Assembly (NCBI GenBank): GCA_027575765.1
Contig: JANBPT010000165.1
Location: 1 to 63,542 of the forward strand
DNA length: 63,542 nucleotides
Origin: Tieghemiomyces parasiticus
Lineage: Eukaryota > Kickxellomycota > Dimargaritomycetes > Dimargaritales > Dimargaritaceae
Direction of reading: 5' to 3'
A program made the position numbers and the translations under genes. The number at the start of each line of letters is the position of its first letter. The stretch's first letter is position 1. Shown piece by piece: positions 42,176-52,222 of the stretch. The notes beneath the pieces are model-generated. The model searched no databases. It saw only the letters and a program-made list of their open reading frames with translations, and was not told where the DNA came from.

Positions 42176-43372
42176 ATGCGGTTACTCATAGTCACCCTAA
42201 TGGGTCTGGCTGTCACCTGGCCGGGCGTTATCGGCCGCACTGAAGTGCCTCTTCAGGCCACGGACACCGAACAGGTCGCCGACTTCTTCAGCGGCAGCCA
42301 GCATACTAACAACTGGGCGGTACTCGTGTGCACCTCCCGGTTCTGGTTCAATTACCGGCACATGGCCAATACATTGTCCATGTACCGCACGGTCAAGCGC
42401 CTGGGCATCCCGGACTCTAACATCATCCTCATGCTGGCCGACGACGCGGCCTGCAACCCGCGCAACAAGGTTCCCGCCACCGTCTACGACCACCCAAGTA
42501 AACGTATCGACCTCTACGGCCAGAATGTCGGTGTCGACTACCGCGGCTACGACGTAACCGTCGAGAATTTTATTCGCTTACTGACCGGCCGTGTTCATCT
42601 TAACACCCCGCGGTCCAAGCGGTTACTCACGGACGACAAGTCCAACGTATTCATCTACATGACGGGCCACGGTGGCGACGGCTTCCTCAAGTTCCAGGAC
42701 GCCGAGGAGATTAGTAGTCGGGACTTGGCCGACGCCTTCGCCCAGATGTGGGAGAAGCGGCGCTACCGCGAGCTCCTATTTATGATCGACACCTGTCAGG
42801 CTAACACCATGTACGAGCAGCTCTACTCGCCCCATATCCTCAGTGTGGGGTCCAGCGCACGCGCCGAGAACTCCTACTCGTACCTCCACGACTACGACCT
42901 AGGAGTGTCAGTCATCGACCGGTTCACGTACTTTAATCTGGAGTACCTAGAGGGCGTCGACGGCCAGAGCCAGGCCACCCTAGGTGGCCTCTTTGACAGC
43001 TACGACCCCGGCCGGATCCACTCCCACCCGGCCGTCCGGTCCGATCTCTATCCGAAATCGCCCCACGCCGTTCCCCTCACAGATTTCTTTGGTGCGGTAC
43101 AGAGTGTGGAGCTCACCGTCGTGGATCCGGCCCACCTAGCAGGTTTCGGCGAAGGTGGCCCGCCTACTGTGGATCTAGGGTTACCAAATTCGAAGAAGGC
43201 GTCTGCTGAACCGATCGAAGCCTCCTCCGCAGGTCCCACCGCACCCGCCACGTCTTCACCGGTTTCCGGGCTCCGTGCGTTCCGGCCGGCTAGCGCCTTC
43301 ACGATGACTGGCACGCTCGAATTGGCCACCGCCAGCCTCATTATCTTTGGCGTAGTCAAATCTGCCATGTGA
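42176..43372 (+). CDS. GPI8: GPI transamidase catalytic subunit Gpi8/PIG-K
   Basis: The intronless frame encodes 398 residues. A signal peptide (MRLLIVTLMGLAVTWPGVIG) is followed by NNWAVLVCTSRFWFNYRHMANTLS, typical of the family, and by the C13 legumain-like protease core. The catalytic His lies in YMTGHGGDG (~164) and the catalytic Cys in MIDTCQA (~206). A hydrophobic C-terminal segment (LATASLIIFGVV) should anchor it in the ER membrane, with the bulk of the enzyme luminal. Gpi8 cleaves the GPI-attachment signal of a precursor and joins the GPI lipid to it, as part of the transamidase complex. It converges with the PPR gene, separated by about 250 bases. Confidence 0.97.
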   Translation: MRLLIVTLMGLAVTWPGVIGRTEVPLQATDTEQVADFFSGSQHTNNWAVLVCTSRFWFNYRHMANTLSMYRTVKRLGIPDSNIILMLADDAACNPRNKVPATVYDHPSKRIDLYGQNVGVDYRGYDVTVENFIRLLTGRVHLNTPRSKRLLTDDKSNVFIYMTGHGGDGFLKFQDAEEISSRDLADAFAQMWEKRRYRELLFMIDTCQANTMYEQLYSPHILSVGSSARAENSYSYLHDYDLGVSVIDRFTYFNLEYLEGVDGQSQATLGGLFDSYDPGRIHSHPAVRSDLYPKSPHAVPLTDFFGAVQSVELTVVDPAHLAGFGEGGPPTVDLGLPNSKKASAEPIEASSAGPTAPATSSPVSGLRAFRPASAFTMTGTLELATASLIIFGVVKSAM

Positions 43373-43625
43373 TCGTCTCCTCACACTTCCCCACCAATGT
43401 ATCTGTGGGTGCTGCTTATCCGACCGTCCTGTTGGCAGGGCCAATAAAATAACCCGGCCATGTATGGTCTCAGACGGTACCCCCGTACCCAGACTTTAAT
43501 CCACCACGTTAAATACTGTATCAACATGTTAAATAAACCAGGGAGAGCTAGTCGGCACCGGGAAGCTCACGCTCGAGCAAGTCGGCCCTTTCTCGGCCTG
43601 TCCGGGGGGTCTTTCACCACCTCCA

Positions 43626-46600
43626 TTAAACCATCGGCACCAGCGCTTCCATCAATCGGTACAGTCGCTGGACCCTCTCCTGGTCGCCGCTCGCAGTGTA
43701 GGCGCTGATGAGGATTATGAACGGTTTCTGGTCGATCATAAGCAACCGGCTCTGGGAAGAGCAACCCACGTCGCTGTTCTCCACACCTGGGGTATAAGCG
43801 TCTCCCGCTCGGCTGGTGGGGGCGACGTAGTAGTGCTGAAGAAGGTGACAGAGGAGGCCCAGGGCAACGGCCCGGTATGGGGCCGGGTCTAGGTCGGGTC
43901 GAAGGAGAGTAAATGCTTGGGATGGGTGCAGCGTGTCGTCGTTGACGGGTAAGGGGTTGGGGAGATGCTGGTGAAGATCGCCACTCGATGCTGACCTGGC
44001 TACCGTGCGTAGCAACCCGGACATGTTAACCTGGGAATCCCCTGGGCAACTACCAGCTGAGTGGGATTGGCCAGCAGGGTAACTGGTAAACCTGGATCCC
44101 GTAAACAAACCTTCGGTACCCGCCGTGGTCGCATAGTGCCAGCTGGTGAACACGTCGATGGCCAAGGTGTAGAAAAATAGGCTGGCATACCGTGGGGCAG
44201 ACGGGGCACCGGTACAGCCGGGCGGCGAGGGGTGGGTGGCCTGGGGCACGTATCGGTTAGGCCCGTGTAGGCTCCCGGAGTTCGCTGGCAACGGTGGGGC
44301 GTTGTCAGTCCAATGGCGGACAAAGTCCTGGTACCGCTGCCGTTCCGTCCGTACCAGCTCGGAATCCTTCTCCGCCTCGCCCGTGTCTTCTCCGGTCGTG
44401 GGGGCAAGTAGTGGTGACGGGGATGTCTCGGCCGTGTTGGTGGGCCAGTCAGTCAGGTCGGGCCATACCACACCGGTTTGGCTCATAGCCTCAGCAAACG
44501 CGGTCCAGGTCCAGGCCCGTGGTCCCGAGGCGGACGGGGGTGGAAGCATCCGCCCGGCTCGTTCGTCATCGGAGAGCAGTACTCGGAAGTCTGTAGCGGT
44601 CGCCTGTACATGGTGCGGCGCGACAGCCTGTAGATCTGCCCGGGCCATCGAAGAGATGCTGCCCCATCCTTCGTAGGCGAAAGTGAGGTCGAGAAGACGG
44701 CGAACTGCTGTTTCGTTGCGGGTTTCGGCGTAGAAGGCGAGGAAAGCGGTCAGTTGGTAGGACGTGACAATGGTGGGGTCGGGACCCAGCCCATAGTCAT
44801 CGCCGGTTCGCCGCTCGCCGTTCCGTACGGGTTGGGGCCCGGCAGTGGTCTTTGCCTGGCCAACATAGCGGTGGCAGAACGACTGCCACATTTCCCAAGC
44901 CCGGTCAGGCTGGTGTTTTCGGGTGTGGTGCATAAACAATTCGGTATACAGCGCCGGCGGGAACTGGCTACCCGGTGGGGCCCGGGCGAGGATGGCCTGA
45001 ATACGCGGGTTCCCACGGTCGGCAAAGAACCACTTGGCCAAAAGCACGTAGGTTTGGGAGTCCGGGCTTACGCGGAACGGCCCCGTGATATCGACGGCTC
45101 GGGAGGTCTCGTTGTCCTCGCCCTTAGGGCTAGTCTCACCACCGCGGCTGCCGGTGCCGTCGCCTTGGGATATATGGTAATCAACCAGCCATTGGGCCAC
45201 GTCGAACCGTTTGGCGACTATGGCCGCCCGTAGCAGCATATTGAACGTGTGGGTATCGAATACCTCGGTCAGCGGGATGGCGGCCAGCGGCCGAATCGGG
45301 GTGAGGTAGGTTTGGACGAACGGGACGACATTCCCGGCTCTTTCAGATGGTGCGAGAGCCACCGTCGTCCTACCCAAGAGCTGACGGATTTCCTGAAGGA
45401 CACGGGTCATGTGAGGGATCAGGGCGTCGAGGTTGTCAAACAGAGCGGTCGCGCATAGCAGCCGGCGGTAGGTGATAGTGGCGGGCGTTACCCCGGCGGC
45501 CCGCATGTCGTCATAGTAGTTGAATGCCGCGGCAGGATCGTTACCGTGCAGGGCGTACCAGATCATAATGTCAAATACGTAGGCGTTGGGTGGGATGGCA
45601 CGCGCGCGCAGTTCGGCAAACGTCCACGCCACACCCGCCTGGTCGTCAATCACGGCGTAGCCGCTGAGCAGGACCGACAATGCGCTCTGGCCAGGCTCAA
45701 GTCTGGCGCGTAGCATGCGCTGGTAGATCAGGCGGGCTTCGTCCATACGGCTGTTACGGGCCAAGGCCCGAAGCACGTGGGTGAAATGTTGAGACTTCAG
45801 ATCTAGGGAGGAGTCACGGATCTCGGTGCTGGCCTGGGCCGCTAGGACTGTGTTGGTCAGGAGGGCCAGTACGTCCAGATCCCGGGTAGTTCGGTGCACA
45901 GGCCACAGCAGGCAGGTGCGGTAGGCGTGGTAGATGTTTCGGGGTAGGCGCTCCCGCCGCAACCGCTGCAATGGAGGGGTTCGAACGGCGTCGAAAAAGA
46001 GACGGACAACGGTGGCGTTGGGCAACGATTTCGGTGACTGGGGCCGGAGGAAGGACGGATCACGGTTTCCACCAAACCGGAAAGCCGTGGCCGCCACAAT
46101 AATATACGCCGGTAGGAAGACGGGCCAGGGTAGGGACTTGTCATTCCGGAGGAGACTCAAGGCCGCTAGGGCATGTAGGGGCAGTGGTGGGTGGACGGGG
46201 GAGAGTGACTGGCCATTGACGATGACATGATCAAAGTAGATAGGGTCCAGGTCTGACGCCCACAGGCGCCGTTCAGCCAGGTTCAGCACATCGGCCGGGG
46301 CGTCGTACATCTGAGCCCAAGAGGTAAGTACGGCCAGGTGAATGATGGGTGCTAGATCCGGATCGGAGCGCAGCAGGGCGAGTAGATCGGCCGGGGCGCG
46401 GGCACCAACCGGTTTGGCCGCGATTGTAGGGGCGGTCATTGGGGAAGAAAGCGGGGCAGACGTCCCCGGATTGGTGGCTGCAGCGAAGGCCGTCAGATTC
46501 ACGTGCGCCGGTAGTTCGGCCGCCAGGGCGCGCAGGATGACGGGGGTCAGGGTGGCGATGCCCAATTGCCGAGCCGTACGGCGGTCACAGTGCACAAATT

Positions 46601-48362
46601 TGTTACTAAAAAAGAAGAGGTCCCGGAGGACGCGATGGCCGCCCGACGGGGAGGGCCCTGACGCTATGAGAACCCGGAGAACCAGATCGTATGCGGTGCG
46701 GGCACCGTCGGGCCACCGTTTTAGGGCCTGCCGAAGGCGAAGGTACACGGCAGCTGGTCGAGCCAGGGGCCCAGCGAGGGCGGCGGCCGCATACTCGTCT
46801 AATAATCGTTGAGCATAGGCGGCTGGGGCCAAACTTCGCCCGTGGGATCGGTAAAACGCGTCCAAATCTAGCTGGGCCCTGGCTAGCCACGGCGCCGGCG
46901 GCTGAGCAGCCAGGACCGGGCGAGCTGCAAGGCGACGCAATAGATCAGCCTCGTGGGCCAGGGCTAGGCTGGTGTATGTTCGGAGCCCGGTAGTTGGCAA
47001 CGTAGAATCGTTGGCTGGGTCGTCGGATTTGGGATTTAGATCAGTCGTGGCAAGGATCAATGTGAGGTGGGTCAAGGCCGGGAGGATAGGGGGGAAAGGG
47101 GATACCAACGGATCGCTCTTGAGCAGCCGGGCCCAGGCTTCCAGAGCGCAACGAGCGAGCAGGGCTTCATCTACCCCAGGAAAGCTGGAGACGAGTCTAG
47201 GGAGATGGGGAAGGGCCAGAATAGTGTCTGCTGGATGCATCACCATGAGCATGGCCAAGGCGGTAGGGCTTTCAGCGGGCAGGGAAGCGTCCGGTTTGGA
47301 TGTGGCCACGCCCGCCGGATCAGTCAGGAGGACGTGGCCGGTATGATCCGGGCCCAGGGCCTCGAAAGCGGCATGCAGAAGATTAGAAGCAGTACAGGTT
47401 GTTGTCAGCGGCTGGTTGTCGGTCCGTTGCGCATTGGCAACCAGTATAGCTAGGTAGGGCAGTTGACAGGTCGGAGCACCACTGGAGTCACGGTGTAGGA
47501 AGTTTTCTGGGATGAAATTCACGGGTTCTGAGACAGTACAGTCAAGTAGATTATAAAAAAGTTGTAGGTCGACTCGGCCCACACGGGTATAGGTAGTTTC
47601 GACGTACGAGCGGAGGGCGGGGCGTTGGCGGGTCAGAATATCCGGGTGGTAGCGACCTAGGACGCGCACCAGGGCAAGTACCGAAGGAAGGTCCGCCTCC
47701 CTGCCTGATTCTGTAGCACGGTGGAACGTGCATCCCACCCAATCATCCAGGGCCGTCAGATCGTTTAGAATGGGTAGATATGCCAGGCGCCGTGTCCAGA
47801 GGGTGTCGGCCTGGGTGGAAAAGCCGTAGGTGAGAAGGGCGTCGAGTAGGCGTAGCAATGAGCCGAGGGGTTCCAATGACGGTTCATCCGACGTACACGT
47901 TGTGGTCCAGGCCCGCCACCATTGGAGTAGTAGGGTCGGTAGGTCCGCCTGTCGGTCGGCAAGAGCGAAATGCGGGACCGAGACCGGCGCGAGAGATAGG
48001 GCGAGCCGCGGCGTAGTGAGGAGGGCCGCCTGCAGGCCCGGGACATGGTGGAGCAACGCCCGCCACTGGCTGGGCCGGGCCTTGGCGTGGGCCACGAGTT
48101 GGTCAAGAAAGCGCCGGGCGTCAGGCGAGGACCGTAGCCGATCGTCGAGGGAAGCTGGGGAAGGGGCCCACTGGACAACTTGCTCCCACTTCTGCGCGAC
48201 ATCGGCCAAGTACGAATATGGGGCGCGAGGGGTGACTGGAGGGGTGATCGCGTTCGCGGGTGCCGCCTCCAAGTGAATTTGGAATCGGTTAGGGCCATGG
48301 TGGATCCATTTGGGGTTTAGTGCAGGGGCCGGGCGGAGGGTGGCAACGAACCGCCTGAACAT
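43626..48362 (-). CDS. Large PPR-like mitochondrial protein
   Basis: An intronless 1578-residue frame starts at ATG 48362. The N-terminus MFRRFVATLRPAPALNPKW is Arg-rich and acid-free, a likely matrix presequence. Around residues 830-1000 lie tandem helical repeats in PPR style, for example HFTHVLRALARNSRMDEARL, then YQRMLRARLEPGQSALSVLL, and PPNAYVFDIMIWYALHGNDP; more degenerate helical pairs continue to ~1190 and the last 30 residues form one more (SGDQERVQRLYRLMEAL). PPR proteins bind organellar RNA and act in its processing, stability or translation. Only a minority of the chain is recognisable, and the first 800 residues are helical and unassigned. Which transcript it serves cannot be told. 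Confidence 0.75.
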   Translation of the reverse strand: MFRRFVATLRPAPALNPKWIHHGPNRFQIHLEAAPANAITPPVTPRAPYSYLADVAQKWEQVVQWAPSPASLDDRLRSSPDARRFLDQLVAHAKARPSQWRALLHHVPGLQAALLTTPRLALSLAPVSVPHFALADRQADLPTLLLQWWRAWTTTCTSDEPSLEPLGSLLRLLDALLTYGFSTQADTLWTRRLAYLPILNDLTALDDWVGCTFHRATESGREADLPSVLALVRVLGRYHPDILTRQRPALRSYVETTYTRVGRVDLQLFYNLLDCTVSEPVNFIPENFLHRDSSGAPTCQLPYLAILVANAQRTDNQPLTTTCTASNLLHAAFEALGPDHTGHVLLTDPAGVATSKPDASLPAESPTALAMLMVMHPADTILALPHLPRLVSSFPGVDEALLARCALEAWARLLKSDPLVSPFPPILPALTHLTLILATTDLNPKSDDPANDSTLPTTGLRTYTSLALAHEADLLRRLAARPVLAAQPPAPWLARAQLDLDAFYRSHGRSLAPAAYAQRLLDEYAAAALAGPLARPAAVYLRLRQALKRWPDGARTAYDLVLRVLIASGPSPSGGHRVLRDLFFFSNKFVHCDRRTARQLGIATLTPVILRALAAELPAHVNLTAFAAATNPGTSAPLSSPMTAPTIAAKPVGARAPADLLALLRSDPDLAPIIHLAVLTSWAQMYDAPADVLNLAERRLWASDLDPIYFDHVIVNGQSLSPVHPPLPLHALAALSLLRNDKSLPWPVFLPAYIIVAATAFRFGGNRDPSFLRPQSPKSLPNATVVRLFFDAVRTPPLQRLRRERLPRNIYHAYRTCLLWPVHRTTRDLDVLALLTNTVLAAQASTEIRDSSLDLKSQHFTHVLRALARNSRMDEARLIYQRMLRARLEPGQSALSVLLSGYAVIDDQAGVAWTFAELRARAIPPNAYVFDIMIWYALHGNDPAAAFNYYDDMRAAGVTPATITYRRLLCATALFDNLDALIPHMTRVLQEIRQLLGRTTVALAPSERAGNVVPFVQTYLTPIRPLAAIPLTEVFDTHTFNMLLRAAIVAKRFDVAQWLVDYHISQGDGTGSRGGETSPKGEDNETSRAVDITGPFRVSPDSQTYVLLAKWFFADRGNPRIQAILARAPPGSQFPPALYTELFMHHTRKHQPDRAWEMWQSFCHRYVGQAKTTAGPQPVRNGERRTGDDYGLGPDPTIVTSYQLTAFLAFYAETRNETAVRRLLDLTFAYEGWGSISSMARADLQAVAPHHVQATATDFRVLLSDDERAGRMLPPPSASGPRAWTWTAFAEAMSQTGVVWPDLTDWPTNTAETSPSPLLAPTTGEDTGEAEKDSELVRTERQRYQDFVRHWTDNAPPLPANSGSLHGPNRYVPQATHPSPPGCTGAPSAPRYASLFFYTLAIDVFTSWHYATTAGTEGLFTGSRFTSYPAGQSHSAGSCPGDSQVNMSGLLRTVARSASSGDLHQHLPNPLPVNDDTLHPSQAFTLLRPDLDPAPYRAVALGLLCHLLQHYYVAPTSRAGDAYTPGVENSDVGCSSQSRLLMIDQKPFIILISAYTASGDQERVQRLYRLMEALVPMV

Positions 48363-48952
48363 GGTACAGGAGGTAAATGGAATGGCAATGGGTAGGAAAT
48401 CGTTCCCCGAGGCGCATTATGCAACGGTAACGTGGTAAGAGGTTGTAAGACGGGTTGGCGCTTCGCTGCGTCTCGACGGGCTGCCCGCTAAGGAGCTTAG
48501 GGGTGGCTCAGCTACTTCCCCTAAGGTGCCCACCTCCGAGCGTGCCGCGGTACTGATAGCTTTCGGCGTACCTTCGGGCCCTGATATTTATGGCTGACTG
48601 AATTCACATAATCGTGCCGGCTGACTTGGTGGGAGACCTTCCTATTTCTGACCCACCAGTATTAACTTGGGTAAAGTAATAATCACGTGATCATACATAT
48701 CTTTGGCCCCTAGCCCTCTCCAATGGATATTAGGCGTGCCCCCTATAGCCATACCGCCTAACCTCTGGATCACCTTTGGGTCCCATCGATTAAACATGGC
48801 GTGGCAGTGCTCCCTCTGGCAGATAAATTGAAGCCTCGTTTGCTTTCCTTCCAATATCCGACTTGGTTTAATAACTGTTTAATTTTACGATGCGTAGGTA
48901 CATAGGACTAATCGAATGACTGGCACACGTAAAAAGTTTGACTTGCACCGCG
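48363..48952. other. PPR-gene upstream region
   Basis: This holds the PPR-gene promoter. A perfect 8-bp dyad (CTTAGGGG 48496-48503, CCCCTAAG 48518-48525) lies in a GC-rich patch at 48420-48580. No gene is seen. Confidence 0.45.
48496..48525. repeat. 8-bp inverted repeat with a 14-base loop
   Basis: CTTAGGGG and its exact complement flank 14 bases. It sits about 135-165 bases upstream of the PPR-gene ATG and may be a factor-binding dyad or an RNA hairpin. Confidence 0.45.
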
Positions 48953-49288
48953 CTAAGGGGCGGTAGCTTCACCGTTACTCCGCTCCATGCCGCGTATGTT
49001 TCCTGTACGGAGCTGTACCAGGCGCTGCAGAAAAATGGTATATTCCAAATTATGTTCATCCGTCCCAGCAGCAATGTTGTGGCTGGGGGCATGTTCGTTA
49101 AGACTTAACGGTATATGGGTCGGAATTGTCGTTGGGGCGTCAGGGAAATCAAGGCTGAGGCTGTCAACTAAATTGAATGGCACCCCTCTGGCCCTTTGGA
49201 ATTCACGGCGGAAGGGGGCACCGTTCGTTGGTCCGATGAAACTCAGGCAGGCAACGATCATCCAAACGAAAAACGAAATTGGGTGCAT
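48953..49288 (-). CDS. Small secreted protein of unknown function
   Basis: The frame from ATG 49288 encodes 111 residues. A signal peptide (MHPISFFVWMIVACLSFIG) with likely cleavage after NGA precedes a mature protein starting PFRREFQRARG. The Arg-Arg pair right after the signal is a possible Kex2 processing site. The mature part has one Met and no cysteines, and a Pro/Thr-rich middle (DAPTTIPTHIPLS). A TATA-like box sits about 30 bases upstream of the ATG, and a secreted metalloprotease gene lies 0.9 kb away on the same strand. No homologue is recognised, so effector or peptide-signal roles are speculation. Confidence 0.5.
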   Translation of the reverse strand: MHPISFFVWMIVACLSFIGPTNGAPFRREFQRARGVPFNLVDSLSLDFPDAPTTIPTHIPLSLNEHAPSHNIAAGTDEHNLEYTIFLQRLVQLRTGNIRGMERSNGEATAP

Positions 49289-50201
49289 AGTTGGATGGAG
49301 GGGTAGGTTGTATGGAATATAAATGAAAGATAGGACGATGAGAATTAAGTTGCGGTGTGCAAAGGAAAGTGGGCATAAAATAAAGAGACGAGCGGTGTTG
49401 CGTGGCTTAACTTGTCAAATGACGCAAATAGATGAGGCGCGCCACAGGAAGAGAATCCATCCTCGACGGCGGTTTATGAAGAAGCCGGAATGAACGACAC
49501 GCGTTTCATTGTAAATCGATCTACGACGCTTAGGAATACCTAGAGGCTGAAGACGAGCGGGGCGGTCGGGAAGGTCGAAGAGAAGGCTAAAATAAGGAAC
49601 CGGCGGCCATTGTGAGGAAATTTATACGAATGTCCCCCCCATGTACTTAGGAAGGACTGTTATGGTCGCTCCTTCGTGCTCCGACGGCAGAGTTCGTTCA
49701 CCCATCCCGCAATACGGCTGATGAATTTAGCCTTTCCCAACTCCATATGAGGTTGGTCGTATGGGTTGGGGTACCGCGCGCCCCCACCCCTCCTTGGCAG
49801 CCTCCAATCGGTCGCACTGCGTGACTTGGTTGAGTGCACAGGGTTATCACCCGCCATTTTCGGTTATTGGAATCCTTTCTGGCGTACCACCACCTTACAA
49901 TATCCCCTGCCTAATCCAGTCGAACCGCCACCTCAGTAGGGGGCCCCATTCTAAGCTTCTCCGGCTGACCGGACCTCCCATTCTTCTTTCACTTCGGTCC
50001 ATTGATAAACGTACACCTTTCCGATGACAGAATAGCCAGTCCAACTACGTACATGTCTTATTTTTATACTTACGAAGGCCTTCTTTTTTACTATACAAAA
50101 CTATAAATAAAGTGCCTCTCAGCACCGCTGAGAGTGAAAACTATAAACAAATATAGTCACAGATTGATTATTCACAACCGTTAATAACCTACCCAGGGGA
50201 C
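49289..50201. other. Spacer between the secreted protein and the fungalysin
   Basis: It holds the secreted-protein promoter (TATA-like ATTTATAT on the minus strand, 49316-49323) and the fungalysin 3' region. Open frames are short and unconvincing. Confidence 0.45.
49316..49323 (-). promoter_or_regulatory. TATA-like box of the small secreted protein gene
   Basis: ATTTATAT on the sense strand ends 28 bases before the ATG at 49288. If used, the 5' leader would be very short. Confidence 0.3.
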
Positions 50202-52178
50202 CTAGCACTCCGTCGGGGCTTTGAACGACTCCACCACATTAGTACCCTTCATGGAAGCTCCCACGCCCATCCCACGCTTAGCAAATCCGCGCCAGATGAG
50301 ACACTGATATTTTCCCTTGGTGACGATCGCTTCGGCCTCGAGCATCGCGTCCCGGGCACGGAACAAGGTGGGGTCGCAGCCCTGGCGGCGCCACGACTCG
50401 AACATGATCTCCATCATGAGGGTGGTTCCATACTGGCGGTCGGGATGCATGATAGAGGGCGCAACGCCGAGATCAGCAATGAAATTCCACATCACCTCAT
50501 ACAGGATAGTGGCCCACAGGGTGCCCATGGCGTGGACGGTCTGGTATTTGGCCTGAGCCAGATGGCTAAATGTAAGGGGGTTGACGGACATATCGGTGGA
50601 GTACATGTGAGGCCGCACCGTTTGGCCGTTGTTGCCATAGGTGCCGATACCGAGTACCTTGTCGGCTTTGCTTCCGGGGCCCTGGTAGTCACTCGGGTGC
50701 ACAAGCCAGGCGAGGGCCACAAGGTCACTCCACCCTTCGCCCATCCCGGCCGCCTGGCCCTTGCTGAGGCAAGTCGAATCCGCAGGTCCACCAGTGATGC
50801 GGGTGGTGATGCCGTGGGTGTATTCGTGCACGAGGGAGGGCCAGTCGAAGGCGCCGTCTCGATGTGGGTTCGTCTTGTCCCAGAGGTACAGTCGCATCTT
50901 GGGCTGCTTGCCGTCCTCCGGGGTGGCGAAGTTGGCATTATTGAACCCCGACCCGTCCTGGACGTAAATGATCACGGGATCATTGCCCTTACCCCCGGCC
51001 TCGTTGACATCCTCGAAGTTACCGGCCTGGTTGTCAAATCCGAAGTTCTTGGAGAAGTCGTGCATCATGTTGCCCCAGTAGTGGGCCTGAACGATGGAGG
51101 CGGCTGCATATGTGGTGGGATCGGCATCGAAACTAATTGGATAGTCAAAGTCCCCGTTGCTGTGAGCCGTTGGGCGGGCGATATTGACCCAGGATCCTTT
51201 GCCCGTGGGGTTGGCCTGGACAATGACGTTGTTACCCCGAGTCTCGTTGTAGAACTGACCCTGTATGTGGTTCCAACCGTTTGCGGCGCCGGCTGACCAC
51301 TCAGGCTCGGCCAAAAGTTGGCGGTTGTCCTGGGTGGGGTCCATGAGGGTGTTAGGATCGACAGCACGGTACCGCAGACTGGTGCAGAGATTATTGAGGC
51401 CCACGACCTCACCGTCCACCAGGTGGGCTCGCACAACGTTGTCGTCAAAGTTGGCCTTGACGAGGTAGCCGGTGGCGTAGTCACCTGTCTCGGTGAGCAG
51501 AGCCACCGGTTCCACCGCTTCGATTCCCTCGTTCAAACCGTCCAGACTGTCATCGGCCGTGGTGAGGGCTACGGCCGCCGTCGCTGAACCTTTATCGGCC
51601 AAGCCGGCGCTACGGCGACTGCTGGTGGCCGCCTTATCCGGTTGGCTAGCCTTTAAACTACCTTCGGTCGGCTGGAGGTCGGGGCGGTTAACGTACTCTA
51701 AGAAGGCTTTGATGGCTTGGTGAGGGTCGGTGGACTGACGCTCGTTTTCTGGCGACGAGACTCTAGATTCTGCCGAACGAAGGTTTATCCGGCACTGGCC
51801 CGAAAGGGGTTTCGTGTTGGGAGACACGGGGACGCTGAGCGAGGATATGTGACCGCTGTCATCGATACCAATGCCCATGTTCACATTGGCGACCGGGAGC
51901 CCCTCGTGCAGCGGTCGCACGCTGTAGTAGGTGATGTCGGTGGCAGGGGACTTGACGCTGCTGAGGATCGTGTACTGGCCTTCGCCGTAGCCGTTCTTTT
52001 CGAGGACATCGGCCAGGATAGATTCTTTACTGGCGGAGCCGCGGCTCGAAGACGGCTTAAAGTTATCGGCCGTCGATACGTAGTCCACCTGATGACCAAA
52101 GGAGGGCAGTAGGTCGGCGCGGGCCACGATGCTGACGAGGAGCCAGCCAAGAACCGGGAGGTGTGTAGTGGCTCTCAT
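50202..52178 (-). CDS. Secreted fungalysin metalloprotease (M36)
   Basis: The intronless frame encodes 658 residues from ATG 52178. A signal peptide (MRATTHLPVLGWLLVSIVARA) is followed by an FTP-type propeptide (YTILSSVKSPATDITYYSVR and similar) that keeps the zymogen inactive. The catalytic domain has the zinc motif HEYTHG (~residue 447; both His ligands and the Glu) and the third ligand in GEGWSD (~476). WNHIQGQFYNETRGNNVIVQ and DNQAGNFEDVNEAGGKGNDP are family landmarks. M36 enzymes digest collagen, elastin and other proteins outside the cell and are common in saprobic and parasitic fungi. A TATA-like box lies only 35-45 bases upstream of the ATG. Confidence 0.96.
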   Translation of the reverse strand: MRATTHLPVLGWLLVSIVARADLLPSFGHQVDYVSTADNFKPSSSRGSASKESILADVLEKNGYGEGQYTILSSVKSPATDITYYSVRPLHEGLPVANVNMGIGIDDSGHISSLSVPVSPNTKPLSGQCRINLRSAESRVSSPENERQSTDPHQAIKAFLEYVNRPDLQPTEGSLKASQPDKAATSSRRSAGLADKGSATAAVALTTADDSLDGLNEGIEAVEPVALLTETGDYATGYLVKANFDDNVVRAHLVDGEVVGLNNLCTSLRYRAVDPNTLMDPTQDNRQLLAEPEWSAGAANGWNHIQGQFYNETRGNNVIVQANPTGKGSWVNIARPTAHSNGDFDYPISFDADPTTYAAASIVQAHYWGNMMHDFSKNFGFDNQAGNFEDVNEAGGKGNDPVIIYVQDGSGFNNANFATPEDGKQPKMRLYLWDKTNPHRDGAFDWPSLVHEYTHGITTRITGGPADSTCLSKGQAAGMGEGWSDLVALAWLVHPSDYQGPGSKADKVLGIGTYGNNGQTVRPHMYSTDMSVNPLTFSHLAQAKYQTVHAMGTLWATILYEVMWNFIADLGVAPSIMHPDRQYGTTLMMEIMFESWRRQGCDPTLFRARDAMLEAEAIVTKGKYQCLIWRGFAKRGMGVGASMKGTNVVESFKAPTEC

Positions 52179-52210
52179 GGTGACGGAAAAAGCTGTGACA
52201 AATGCAGCGG

Positions 52211-52222
52211 TATAGATATAAA
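52211..52222 (-). promoter_or_regulatory. TATA-like box of the fungalysin gene
   Basis: TTTATATCTATA on the sense strand lies 33-44 bases upstream of the ATG at 52178. The closeness implies a very short leader or a different start site further upstream. Confidence 0.4.
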
